NCBI GenBank assembly: GCA_964642165.1
Contig: CAZXOC010000417.1
Span: 1-5,225, forward strand
Source of the DNA: CAYRVX01 sp964642165
GTDB taxonomy: Bacteria; Planctomycetota; Phycisphaerae; SM23-33
Length of the DNA: 5,225 nucleotides
Direction: 5' to 3'
A model generated the notes under the pieces. It was given only the letters and a program-made list of their open reading frames with translations, was not told the DNA's origin and made no database searches. Position numbers and translations under genes: made by a program. Shown here one piece after another: positions 1-5,225 of this stretch. Each line of letters begins with the position of its first letter. Position 1 is the stretch's first letter.

Positions 1-10
1 ATCGCGCGGC

Positions 11-38
11 TTGTCCGGCGCGGGCGGGAGGCTATAAT
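11..38 (+). promoter_or_regulatory. Sigma-70-type promoter upstream of lpxA
   Basis: A perfect TATAAT -10 box lies at 33-38. A partial -35 box, TTGTCC (4 of 6 matches to TTGACA), lies at 11-16, giving a 16-bp spacer. The predicted transcript would start near 45 and leave a leader of about 40 bases before the lpxA ATG. An AT hexamer stands out in such GC-rich DNA, and it sits at a sensible distance from the gene. The -10 box also lies in the loop of a small inverted repeat (GAGGC 28-32, GCCTC 41-45), which could be an operator or chance. The promoter may also serve the genes downstream, since no other convincing promoter is visible before 1013. Confidence 0.65.
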
Positions 39-82
39 CCGCCTCGTGGCGCCGGTGCGGCCACGATAAGACGGAGCCGCGT

Positions 83-904
83 ATGTCGAGAATCCATCCG
101 ACCGCGATCGTGGACGGCAGCGCCAAGCTCGGCGACGGCGTGATCATCGGGCCGTACTGCGTGGTGGAAGGCGACGTGGAGATCGGCGCGGGCACGGAGC
201 TTCGCTCGCACGCCGTGGTCCGCCGCTACACGACGCTCGGGGCGGGCAACCTGGTGGACTCGTTCGCCGTGCTGGGCGGGCTGCCGCAGGACCTGCACTT
301 CGACGCCGACACGCCGACGTACGTGCGCATCGGCGACCGCAACACCTTCCGCGAGGGCGTCACCATCTCGCGCGCCACCGCGCCGGGCGGGGCCACGACC
401 GTCGGCAGCGACACGTACTGGATGGCCTGCGCCCACATCGGCCACGACGGCGTCGTCGAGGACCGCGCCATCCTCGTCAACAACGTCGCCGTCGGCGGGC
501 ACGCCACCATCCACCGCCGCGCCATCCTCTCCGGCGGCTCGCACGTCCACCAGTTCACCTGGGTCGGCGAGCTGGTCTTCACGCAGGGCCTGACGGGTGT
601 CAGCATGCACGTGCCGCCCTACACGATAGTCGCCCGGATCAGCAACGTGGTCGGCCTCAACGCGGTGGGCCTGAGGCGGGCGACCGACATCGACGACGAG
701 GACCGCCGCCAGATCAAGGAGGCCTTCCGCCTGACCTACCGAGCCCACCTGACACCCGCCAAGGCGCTCGAGAAGTTGGACGAGTGGGACGACATCACCC
801 CCGCGGCCGCCAAGTTCCGCGAGTTCATCCGAAAGGTCATCAAGGCGGAGAAGCCCTACAACCGCGGCCTCTGCCCCCTCCGCCCCAGCCGACAGGGGAG
901 CTGA
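83..904 (+). CDS. lpxA: Acyl-ACP--UDP-N-acetylglucosamine O-acyltransferase (LpxA)
   Basis: This enzyme transfers a hydroxyacyl chain from acyl carrier protein to the 3-OH of UDP-GlcNAc, the first cytoplasmic step of lipid A synthesis. The 273-residue protein is close to the E. coli length (262). The N-terminal two thirds are left-handed beta-helix hexapeptide repeats (for example IHPTAIV, IIGPYCVV, VEIGAGTEL); the C-terminus is the helical LpxA domain. Visible landmarks are PQDL (68-71), AHIGHD (117-122) with H121 as the likely catalytic base (E. coli H125), GGH (H140), VHQF (H156, Q157), VPPY (177-180) and GLRR (196-199). Gly169 aligns with the E. coli acyl-length ruler Gly173, so a long acyl donor is likely (inference). 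Two ligand-site positions differ from E. coli: Lys76 is His72 and Glu200 is Val195. The ATG is preceded by GGAG at 73-76, 6 bases away. The C-terminus is about 10 residues longer than usual. No other lpx gene is adjacent. Confidence 0.95.
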   Translation: MSRIHPTAIVDGSAKLGDGVIIGPYCVVEGDVEIGAGTELRSHAVVRRYTTLGAGNLVDSFAVLGGLPQDLHFDADTPTYVRIGDRNTFREGVTISRATAPGGATTVGSDTYWMACAHIGHDGVVEDRAILVNNVAVGGHATIHRRAILSGGSHVHQFTWVGELVFTQGLTGVSMHVPPYTIVARISNVVGLNAVGLRRATDIDDEDRRQIKEAFRLTYRAHLTPAKALEKLDEWDDITPAAAKFREFIRKVIKAEKPYNRGLCPLRPSRQGS

Positions 905-996
905 CCGCCGCCGGGTCGCGCCCGATTCCCGCGATGCCGCGCCTCCCGGCGCCGGTTTGGTCTTGTAGAGCCGCTGCCGCACCTGAGCCGAGGTGC

Positions 997-1005
997 AGAA
1001 GGGAG
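997..1005 (+). promoter_or_regulatory. Ribosome binding site of the lyase gene
   Basis: The purine-rich AGAAGGGAG ends 7 bases before the ATG at 1013. It is the strongest Shine-Dalgarno sequence in the window. It favours that ATG over the in-frame ATG at 1019, which would be 13 bases away. The frame is open further upstream, but there is no ATG or GTG nearby with comparable support. Confidence 0.7.
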
Positions 1006-1012
1006 AAACCGA

Positions 1013-2944
1013 ATGACCATGTCCCTGTGCTTCCTGGCCCTGTGCTCCGGGGCCGCCGAGAGCCCCAAGCGACCCGCCGTCGCGCCGCCGGAGCGTGTGG
1101 GGGAGATCGCGGCGATGCTGCCGGCCCGGCCGGTGGGCTTCGGCCGCCCGATCGGCGACCGCGCGGCGTGGGCGAGCCTCGCCAAGCACGCGTCGTATCG
1201 CAGCGTGCTGCGCCGCGCGGAGGGCCTGCTCCGCCAGGACATCCCCGAATCGCCCGACGAGCTGTACCTGGACTTCTCCAAGACCGGCAACCGCAGCCGC
1301 TGGCAGCGCGTCGCCTCGCAGCGACGAAGCCGCATCGGCTACCTGGCCCTCGCCGAGTGCCTGGAGGACAAGGGGCGGTTCGCTGCCGCCCTGGCGAAGA
1401 CCGTCGCCGCCGTCTGCGCCGAGCGAACGTGGGTGATGCCCGCCCACGACCGCAGCCTGCGGAACTTCCGCGGCCAGCAGATCGACATCGATCTCGGCTC
1501 GGCGCATCTGGCCTGGAACCTCGCGACGGCCGCCTGGCTGCTCGGCGACAAGCTCCCCGCCGAGACGCGCCGGCTCATCGCCGACAACCTGCGGCGGCGG
1601 ATCTTCGATCCGTACCTGGCGATGGTGGCCGGTCGGCGTTCGGCCAACTGGTGGACGCGCGGCACGAACAACTGGAACGCCGTCTGCCTGGCCGGCGTGA
1701 CGGGCTCGGCCCTGGCGGCGATCGAATCGCGCCGCGAGCGCGCGACGTTCGTCGCGGCGGCCGAAACGTACTCGCTCAACTTCCTCAAGGGCTTCACGCC
1801 GGACGGCTACTGCAGCGAGGGGCTCGGCTACTGGGGCTACGGCTTCGGCTACTACGTCCTGCTGGCCGAGACGATCCACCAGGCGACCGGCGGCAAGGCC
1901 GACCTGCTCGCCCGCAAGCAGGTCCGCGCCCCGGCGACCTACCCCGAGCGCATCGAGATCACCGGCGGCATCTACCCGGCGTTCGCGGATTGCGGCGTGG
2001 GCGCGAAGCCCTCGCCGCGGCTGGTGCACTTCCTGCGCCGGCGCCTGGGGCTCGGCGCCGATCCGAAGGGCGACGCGGAGATGATCCACGCCACCAGCCG
2101 CCTCGCCCCCGCGATGATGTACTCGCTGCCCAACTCGGCGACGCGAGCGGCCGCCGTGCCGCCCCGGGACGCCCCCCCGGACGCCCGGACGTACTTCCGC
2201 GACGCCGGCGTGCTGATCTGCCGCCCGGGCGCCGGCGGCACGTGCCGCCTGGCCGCCGCCCTCAAGTCCGGCCACAACGCCGAGCACCACAACCACAACG
2301 ACGTCGGCTCCTACGTGGTGGTCGTCGGCCGCCGGGCCGTCCTGCTCGACCCCGGCGCGGAGGTCTACACCTCCCGCACGTTCAGCAGCCGACGCTACGA
2401 AAGCAAGGTGCTCAACTCCTACGGCCATCCCGTGCCCGTCGTGGCCGGCAAGCTCCAGCGCAGCGGCCGCGCCGCCGCCGGCAAGGTCCTTCGCGCCGAC
2501 TTCACCGACGAGGCGGACACGTTCGCCCTCGACCTGCGAGCGGCGTACGGCCTGAAGAACGTCCGGACGCTCCGGCGAACGTTCGTCTACTCCCGCAAGG
2601 GCGCCGGCTCGCTGACCGTGACGGACGAGGTGGCCTTCACGCAGCCCGGCACGTTCGAGACGGCCCTGGTCACGCTCGGGCGCTGGGAGAAGCGCGACGA
2701 CGGGTCGCTGGTCGTCTACGACTCGGACGAGGCCGTCCGCGTGGACGTGGCGGCGACGGGCGGAGACGTCGACCTCCGCGCCGAGCAGATCAAGGAGGAC
2801 GTCCGCACGCGCTCGCTGCCGACGCGGATCGGCATCGCCTTCAAGCAGCCGGTCGCCAAGGCGTCGATCCGCCTGCGGATCACGCCGGCCGCACCGCCGG
2901 ACAACGCGACGACCCCGAGAGCGAAAGGGCGTACGGGCCAATGA
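1013..2944 (+). CDS. Heparinase II/III-like polysaccharide lyase
   Basis: The 643-residue protein has the two-part architecture of heparinase II/III-like lyases, which cleave uronic-acid-containing polysaccharides by beta-elimination. Residues about 100-300 look like the alpha/alpha toroid, with an aromatic, Asn-rich segment ANWWTRGTNNWNAV (211-224) and a Gly/Tyr-rich stretch (271-281) typical of the active-site cleft. Residues about 395-625 match the beta-sandwich domain: FRDAGVLICR (395-404), then an H-x-H-x-D motif at H426/H428/D430, followed by GSYVV, LLDPGAEVY (444-452) and NSYGHPVPVV (468-477). The histidine motif and a tyrosine in the 271-281 stretch are the likely catalytic elements, by family analogy. 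The N-terminus has a short hydrophobic run (residues 3-15) followed by AAES, which could be a minimal signal peptide, but there is no Lys/Arg before it. The stop overlaps the sulfatase start (ATGA), so the two are probably co-translated. Substrate and PL family cannot be assigned by eye. Confidence 0.88.
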   Translation: MTMSLCFLALCSGAAESPKRPAVAPPERVGEIAAMLPARPVGFGRPIGDRAAWASLAKHASYRSVLRRAEGLLRQDIPESPDELYLDFSKTGNRSRWQRVASQRRSRIGYLALAECLEDKGRFAAALAKTVAAVCAERTWVMPAHDRSLRNFRGQQIDIDLGSAHLAWNLATAAWLLGDKLPAETRRLIADNLRRRIFDPYLAMVAGRRSANWWTRGTNNWNAVCLAGVTGSALAAIESRRERATFVAAAETYSLNFLKGFTPDGYCSEGLGYWGYGFGYYVLLAETIHQATGGKADLLARKQVRAPATYPERIEITGGIYPAFADCGVGAKPSPRLVHFLRRRLGLGADPKGDAEMIHATSRLAPAMMYSLPNSATRAAAVPPRDAPPDARTYFRDAGVLICRPGAGGTCRLAAALKSGHNAEHHNHNDVGSYVVVVGRRAVLLDPGAEVYTSRTFSSRRYESKVLNSYGHPVPVVAGKLQRSGRAAAGKVLRADFTDEADTFALDLRAAYGLKNVRTLRRTFVYSRKGAGSLTVTDEVAFTQPGTFETALVTLGRWEKRDDGSLVVYDSDEAVRVDVAATGGDVDLRAEQIKEDVRTRSLPTRIGIAFKQPVAKASIRLRITPAAPPDNATTPRAKGRTGQ

Positions 2945-4302
2945 CGCAGCCGAACTTCCTCGTGTTCCTGACGGACGACCAGGGCTACGGCGACCTGTCG
3001 TGCATGGGCTCGCCGGACGTCCGCACGCCGCACCTGGACCGCCTCGCCGCCGAGGGGGCGCGCTTCACGAGCTGGTACGCCAACTCGCCGGTCTGCTCGC
3101 CGTCCCGGGCGAGCCTGCTGACGGGGCGCTACCCCGGCCACGCGGGCGTCCGGGCGATCCTCGCCGGGCACCGCACCGCGACGGGGCTGCCGCCGGAGGT
3201 TCCCACGATCGCCGCGGCCCTGGGGAAGCTCGGCTACCAGACGTGCCTGGTCGGCAAGTGGCACCTCGGTCTCGCCGAGGGCTCGCGCCCCGGCGACCAC
3301 GGCTTCGAGCGCTGGTTCGGCTTCCTCGCCGGGTGCATCGACTACTACTCGCACATCTTCTACTGGGGCATGAACCGCGGCGGGCCCGGGCAGAACCCCA
3401 CCCACGACCTCTGGGAGGACGGCGAGGAGGTCTGGCACAACGGCGAGTACGTCACCGACCTGATCACGCGGCGGGCGATCGACTACCTTCGCGACGCCGC
3501 GAAGGCCGCCAAGCCCTTCCTCCTCTACGTGCCCTACAACGCCCCGCACTACCCCATGCACGCCCCGGCGCAGTACATGGAGCGCTTCGCCGAGCTGCCG
3601 TGGGACCGCCAGGTGATGGCCGCCATGCTCGGCGCGGTCGACGACGGCGTCGGGGCGATCCTGGCCGAGGTGCAGCGGCTCGGCCTGGCGGAGAACACCT
3701 GCACCGTCTTCACGAGCGACAACGGCCCCAGCCGAGAGAGCCGCAACTGGCTCGACGGCACGCTGGACGCCTACTACGGCGGCACGACCGGGCGCCTCAA
3801 GGGGCACAAGTTCAGCCTCTACGACGGCGGCATTCGCGAGCCGGGCATCCTCCACTGGCCCGGGCGCGTGCCCGGCGGGCAGGTGGTCGATACGCCCGTG
3901 GCGTCGATGGACGTCTTCCCGACGCTCCTGGCCGCCGCCGGCGGGGACCCGTCGGCGTACGAGCTCGACGGCGTCGACATCCTGCCGCACCTCGCCGACG
4001 GCGAGCCGCTCCCGCGGCGCGACCTGTTCTGGGAGATGAACGACCAGACGGCCCTGCGCCGCGGGAAGTGGAAGCTGGTGCTCAACGGCCGCCTCGTCGA
4101 GGGCGCCCCGCCGGACGACGACGTGCACCTGTCGGACCTGGAGGCGGACATGGCCGAGAGCGTCAACCTCGCCAAGGAGCGCCCGGACGTCACGGCCGAG
4201 CTGAAGGCCGCCGCCGAGGCCTGGCGCTCGGGCATCGAGGACCGCTGGCAGACGCACTGGCAGGGCCGCGCCAACGGTACGACGACGCACCCGCGACCCT
4301 GA
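2941..4302 (+). CDS. Type I sulfatase (arylsulfatase A-like, formylglycine-dependent)
   Basis: This 453-residue enzyme should hydrolyse sulfate esters, probably on a glycan also attacked by the upstream lyase. The alkaline-phosphatase-fold sulfatase signature is complete. Metal ligands D12/D13 are in TDDQGYGD. C52 in CSPSR (52-56) is the residue oxidised to formylglycine. The second signature is GYQTCLVGKWHL (98-109) with K106 and H108. Further active-site residues are H203 in APHYP, D260/N261 in SDNG, and K290 before YDGGIREP (294-301). The C-terminal RRGKWKLV (347-354) and a VNLA segment are the usual sulfatase tail. The ATG overlaps the lyase stop by ATGA. There is only a weak GGG about 11 bases upstream, so translational coupling is likely. 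The frame stays open far upstream, but that stretch is the shadow of the lyase gene. The protein begins directly at the first beta-strand with no signal peptide, which is unusual because most family members are exported. A formylglycine-generating enzyme must be encoded elsewhere. Confidence 0.94.
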   Translation: MTQPNFLVFLTDDQGYGDLSCMGSPDVRTPHLDRLAAEGARFTSWYANSPVCSPSRASLLTGRYPGHAGVRAILAGHRTATGLPPEVPTIAAALGKLGYQTCLVGKWHLGLAEGSRPGDHGFERWFGFLAGCIDYYSHIFYWGMNRGGPGQNPTHDLWEDGEEVWHNGEYVTDLITRRAIDYLRDAAKAAKPFLLYVPYNAPHYPMHAPAQYMERFAELPWDRQVMAAMLGAVDDGVGAILAEVQRLGLAENTCTVFTSDNGPSRESRNWLDGTLDAYYGGTTGRLKGHKFSLYDGGIREPGILHWPGRVPGGQVVDTPVASMDVFPTLLAAAGGDPSAYELDGVDILPHLADGEPLPRRDLFWEMNDQTALRRGKWKLVLNGRLVEGAPPDDDVHLSDLEADMAESVNLAKERPDVTAELKAAAEAWRSGIEDRWQTHWQGRANGTTTHPRP

Positions 4303-4424
4303 GCGGCCGGGCCGGGACGCCCTCGCACGCACGGGTGGCGCCATGCCCGGATTCGGGGCTTGGTTCAGCTCGAGGTAACACCTTCGCCCCGGCGATCCGC
4401 ACAGCGCGCCGCGGTCGACGATGG
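4303..4424. other. Non-coding stretch after the sulfatase
   Basis: There is no gene here and no clear intrinsic terminator (no GC stem followed by a T run). TGGTTCAG at 4361-4368 resembles the lead-in of the first repeat unit at 4423-4430 and could be a decayed repeat end. CCATGCCCGG at 4341-4350 recurs in direct orientation at 4949-4958, beyond the repeat cluster. Confidence 0.4.
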
Positions 4425-4512
4425 TTCAGTCGTCCCTGGCGGGACTCGACGTTCCGGTTCCAGCCAACCCACCACTGACGTGGTGGGCTATTATCAGAAG
4501 TCCCTACGGGAC
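4425..4512 (+). repeat. Three-hairpin repeat unit 1 (forward)
   Basis: Lead-in TTCAGTC 4425-4431. Outer hairpin GTCCC 4432-4436, loop TGGC, GGGAC 4441-4445. Middle hairpin CCCACCAC 4468-4475, loop TGAC, GTGGTGGG 4480-4487. Then CTATTATC 4488-4495. Inner hairpin GTCCC 4500-4504, loop TAC, GGGAC 4508-4512. This copy differs most from the others: its middle loop ends in C instead of A, and CTATTATC replaces CTATTCTC. A further 6-bp arm pair, CAGAAG 4495-4500 and CTTCTG 4516-4521, can enclose the inner hairpin. Confidence 0.82.
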
Positions 4513-4531
4513 AGGCTTCTGCGTGTTGTGT

Positions 4532-4619
4532 GTCCCGGCAGGGACGCCGTGAGAATAGCCCAGCAGTTCACTGCTGGGTGACCAGCCCCCCAGGTCCGAG
4601 TCCCGTACGGACGACTGAG
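4532..4619 (-). repeat. Three-hairpin repeat unit 2 (reverse)
   Basis: Plus-strand coordinates: inner hairpin GTCCC 4532-4536, loop GGCA, GGGAC 4541-4545; GAGAATAG 4551-4558 (reverse complement of CTATTCTC); middle hairpin CCCAGCAG 4559-4566, loop TTCA, CTGCTGGG 4571-4578; outer hairpin 4600-4612; lead-in GACTGAG 4613-4619. The outer hairpin carries one arm mismatch relative to the GTCCC/GGGAC consensus (GTCCC...CGGAC). The 30 bp 4549-4578 are identical to 4833-4862 in unit 4, so these two copies are closely related. Confidence 0.82.
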
Positions 4620-4659
4620 AGCCGACCACGCGATGCGCCCCGTCGGCGCCGCCGCCCGA

Positions 4660-4750
4660 TTCAGCCGTCCCTGACGGGACTGGCTCGGGGTCGGCCCCGC
4701 CCTCCCAGCGTTGAAACGCTGGGCTATTCTCGCTGCGTCCCTCCCGGGAC
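4660..4750 (+). repeat. Three-hairpin repeat unit 3 (forward)
   Basis: Lead-in TTCAGCC 4660-4666. Outer hairpin GTCCC 4667-4671, loop TGAC, GGGAC 4676-4680. Middle hairpin CCCAGCGT 4704-4711, loop TGAA, ACGCTGGG 4716-4723. CTATTCTC 4724-4731. Inner hairpin GTCCC 4737-4741, loop TCCC, GGGAC 4746-4750. Stem bases 7 and 8 of the middle hairpin differ from units 2 and 4, and the opposite arm changes to match. Confidence 0.82.
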
Positions 4751-4816
4751 GACTCCCGAGCCCTGCCTCAGCCGTACCGGGCGACACGTCCGCCCGTCCG
4801 CCCGCCCGGTCCGGAC

Positions 4817-4907
4817 GTCCCGGAGGGACCGTGTGAGAATAGCCCAGCAGTTCACTGCTGGGAGCCTGTGGTCACCTTTGCGGAGAGTCCCGGCAGGGAC
4901 GACTGAA
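4817..4907 (-). repeat. Three-hairpin repeat unit 4 (reverse)
   Basis: Plus-strand coordinates: inner hairpin GTCCC 4817-4821, loop GGA, GGGAC 4825-4829; GAGAATAG 4835-4842; middle hairpin CCCAGCAG 4843-4850, loop TTCA, CTGCTGGG 4855-4862; outer hairpin GTCCC 4887-4891, loop GGCA, GGGAC 4896-4900; lead-in GACTGAA 4901-4907. The outer hairpin here is identical over 14 bases to the inner hairpin of unit 2, showing that outer and inner hairpins belong to one sequence family. A GTCCGGAC palindrome (4809-4816) abuts the inner hairpin. Confidence 0.82.
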
Positions 4908-5025
4908 GGCCTCGCAGGTAGTGTTGCCCTCATCGACGTCACGTTGAACCATGCCCGGGTCCCGGCCTTCCGGCCTCGGGACGGGGGCGAAGCCGCCGGC
5001 GGTCGTGCCCCGCAAGCCCCATCCG
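4908..5025. other. Non-coding stretch between the repeats and the GT2 gene
   Basis: No gene is supported here. It would be the 3' flank of the leftward glycosyltransferase gene. A GC-rich hairpin (GGCC 4964-4967, loop TTCC, GGCC 4972-4975, with CCC/GGG outside a bulge) is present but has no T run. TGAACCAT at 4945-4952 is the reverse complement of ATGGTTCA at 4421-4428, at the left edge of unit 1. Confidence 0.4.
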
Positions 5026-5225
5026 TCAACAGCCGCGAGCCGAACCACTCGGCGGCGGGGCGAGGATCTCCTTGCGAAGCCGCCAGAGCTCCCGGAACGC
5101 TCGGGCGATGACGCGGAGGTTCGCGCCGGTCTGCTTGCCGGCAATTCGCGGCCGGTGGCGGACGGGCAGCTCGGTGAACGTATAGCCCCGACGTGCGGCG
5201 CGGGCGAGGATCTCGGCGTCGATCA
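5026..5225 (-). CDS. GT2 glycosyltransferase, C-terminal end (partial)
   Basis: Reading leftward from the window edge, 65 residues precede a TGA at 5026-5028; the gene's start lies beyond 5225. The visible sequence begins IDAEILARAARRGYTFTELP, continues VRHRPRIAGKQTGANLRVI, and ends in a basic helix and a short Pro/Ser/Gly tail. The D-A-E-(I/L)-L, R-R-G-Y, E-L-P-V-x-H-x-P-R-x-A-G-x-Q-T-G-A-N series is what is seen near the C-terminus of family 2 glycosyltransferases related to dolichol- or polyprenol-phosphate mannose synthases. Such enzymes move a sugar from a nucleotide donor to a lipid carrier or glycan at the cytoplasmic membrane face. Without the N-terminal catalytic domain, the donor and acceptor cannot be inferred. 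The gene converges on the sulfatase gene. No membrane segment is visible in this fragment. Confidence 0.8.
   Translation of the reverse strand, partial: IDAEILARAARRGYTFTELPVRHRPRIAGKQTGANLRVIARAFRELWRLRKEILAPPPSGSARGC

Larger units (their letters stand above)
4425..4907. repeat. Ordered cluster of inverted three-hairpin repeats (REP/BIME-like)
   Basis: Four copies of a unit of about 90 bp lie in the order forward, reverse, forward, reverse: 4425-4512, 4532-4619, 4660-4750 and 4817-4907. Each unit holds an outer GTCCC/GGGAC hairpin (with a TTCAGTC-like lead-in), a gap of 21-24 bp with no conserved sequence, an 8-bp-stem hairpin with a 4-base loop, a conserved CTATTCTC within a 12-13 bp gap, then an inner GTCCC/GGGAC hairpin. 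The inner ends of each pair face each other. The gap within the first pair is 19 bp and within the second 66 bp. The cluster lies between two converging genes, the usual site for REP/BIME elements. By analogy these could be targets of a REP-associated tyrosine transposase, act as bidirectional transcript ends, or both. Neither role is shown by the sequence alone. Confidence 0.85.

Noticed and set aside
905..1012. A separate promoter for the lyase gene
   Set aside because: TTGTAGAG at 963-970 is the only AT-leaning stretch. It matches a -10 box poorly and has no -35 box at the right distance.
784..2940. A long N-terminal extension of the sulfatase frame starting inside lpxA
   Set aside because: The upstream part overlaps the lyase in another frame and translates to Pro/Arg-rich nonsense. 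Sulfatase homology begins exactly at the ATG at 2941.
32..2941. A 969-codon open frame on the minus strand opposite lpxA and the lyase
   Set aside because: It spans two well-supported plus-strand genes and the gap between them. Its translation is Arg/Ala/Gly/Val-rich low-complexity with no recognisable domain, as expected for an antisense shadow in GC-rich DNA.
2716..4344. A 542-codon minus-strand frame opposite the sulfatase
   Set aside because: It has no domain or motif, is biased in composition, and is fully explained by third-position GC on the opposite strand.
4787..4802. Tandem repeat of CGTCCGCC
   Set aside because: There are only two 8-bp copies in GC-rich DNA, too short to distinguish from chance.
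4425..4907. CRISPR array
   Set aside because: The repeats alternate in orientation, contain three hairpins each and have unequal spacers. There are no direct repeats of uniform length and no cas genes.
4961..4980. Intrinsic terminator for the leftward GT2 gene
   Set aside because: The stem is short and bulged, and no T run follows on the minus strand.
4360..5111. Several open frames on both strands across the repeat cluster, repeatedly giving the peptide RIAQQFTAG
   Set aside because: The peptide is simply the translation of the middle hairpin and its GAGAATAG flank. The frames follow the repeats, lack convincing ribosome binding sites, and have no domain.

Overview
The window is very GC-rich. 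It carries a lipid A gene (lpxA, so a Gram-negative outer membrane), a polysaccharide lyase/sulfatase pair, and dense hairpin repeats between genes. That combination best fits a member of the Planctomycetota or a relative within the PVC group. This taxonomic reading is inference from gene content and style; no marker gene is present.

Layout: (1) 1-82 is a promoter region with a perfect TATAAT box. (2) 83-904 (+) is lpxA, the first acyltransferase of lipid A synthesis. (3) 905-1012 is a short gap with a good ribosome binding site. (4) 1013-2944 (+) is a heparinase II/III-like polysaccharide lyase. (5) 2941-4302 (+) is a type I sulfatase with an intact CSPSR formylglycine motif, overlapping the lyase by ATGA. 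(6) 4303-5025 is 723 bp with no credible gene, most of it filled by an ordered family of inverted hairpin repeats. (7) 5026-5225 (-) is the C-terminal end of a GT2 (dolichol-phosphate-mannose-synthase-like) glycosyltransferase that runs off the right edge.

The lyase and sulfatase look translationally coupled and probably act on the same sulfated, uronate-containing glycan, one cleaving the chain and the other removing sulfate. lpxA is a housekeeping gene with no evident functional link to them.

The most interesting structure is the repeat cluster at 4425-4907. Each unit of about 90 bp has three hairpins in fixed order: an outer GTCCC/GGGAC hairpin with a TTCAGTC lead-in, 21-24 bp, an 8-bp-stem hairpin of the form CCCA....TGGG, CTATTCTC, then an inner GTCCC/GGGAC hairpin. 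Four units occur as two convergent inverted pairs between two converging genes. The middle hairpin's stem changes sequence between copies with compensating changes in both arms, while the flanking hairpins keep almost invariant arms. This resembles REP/BIME elements mobilised by REP-associated (IS200-like) transposases, but no such transposase is in the window.
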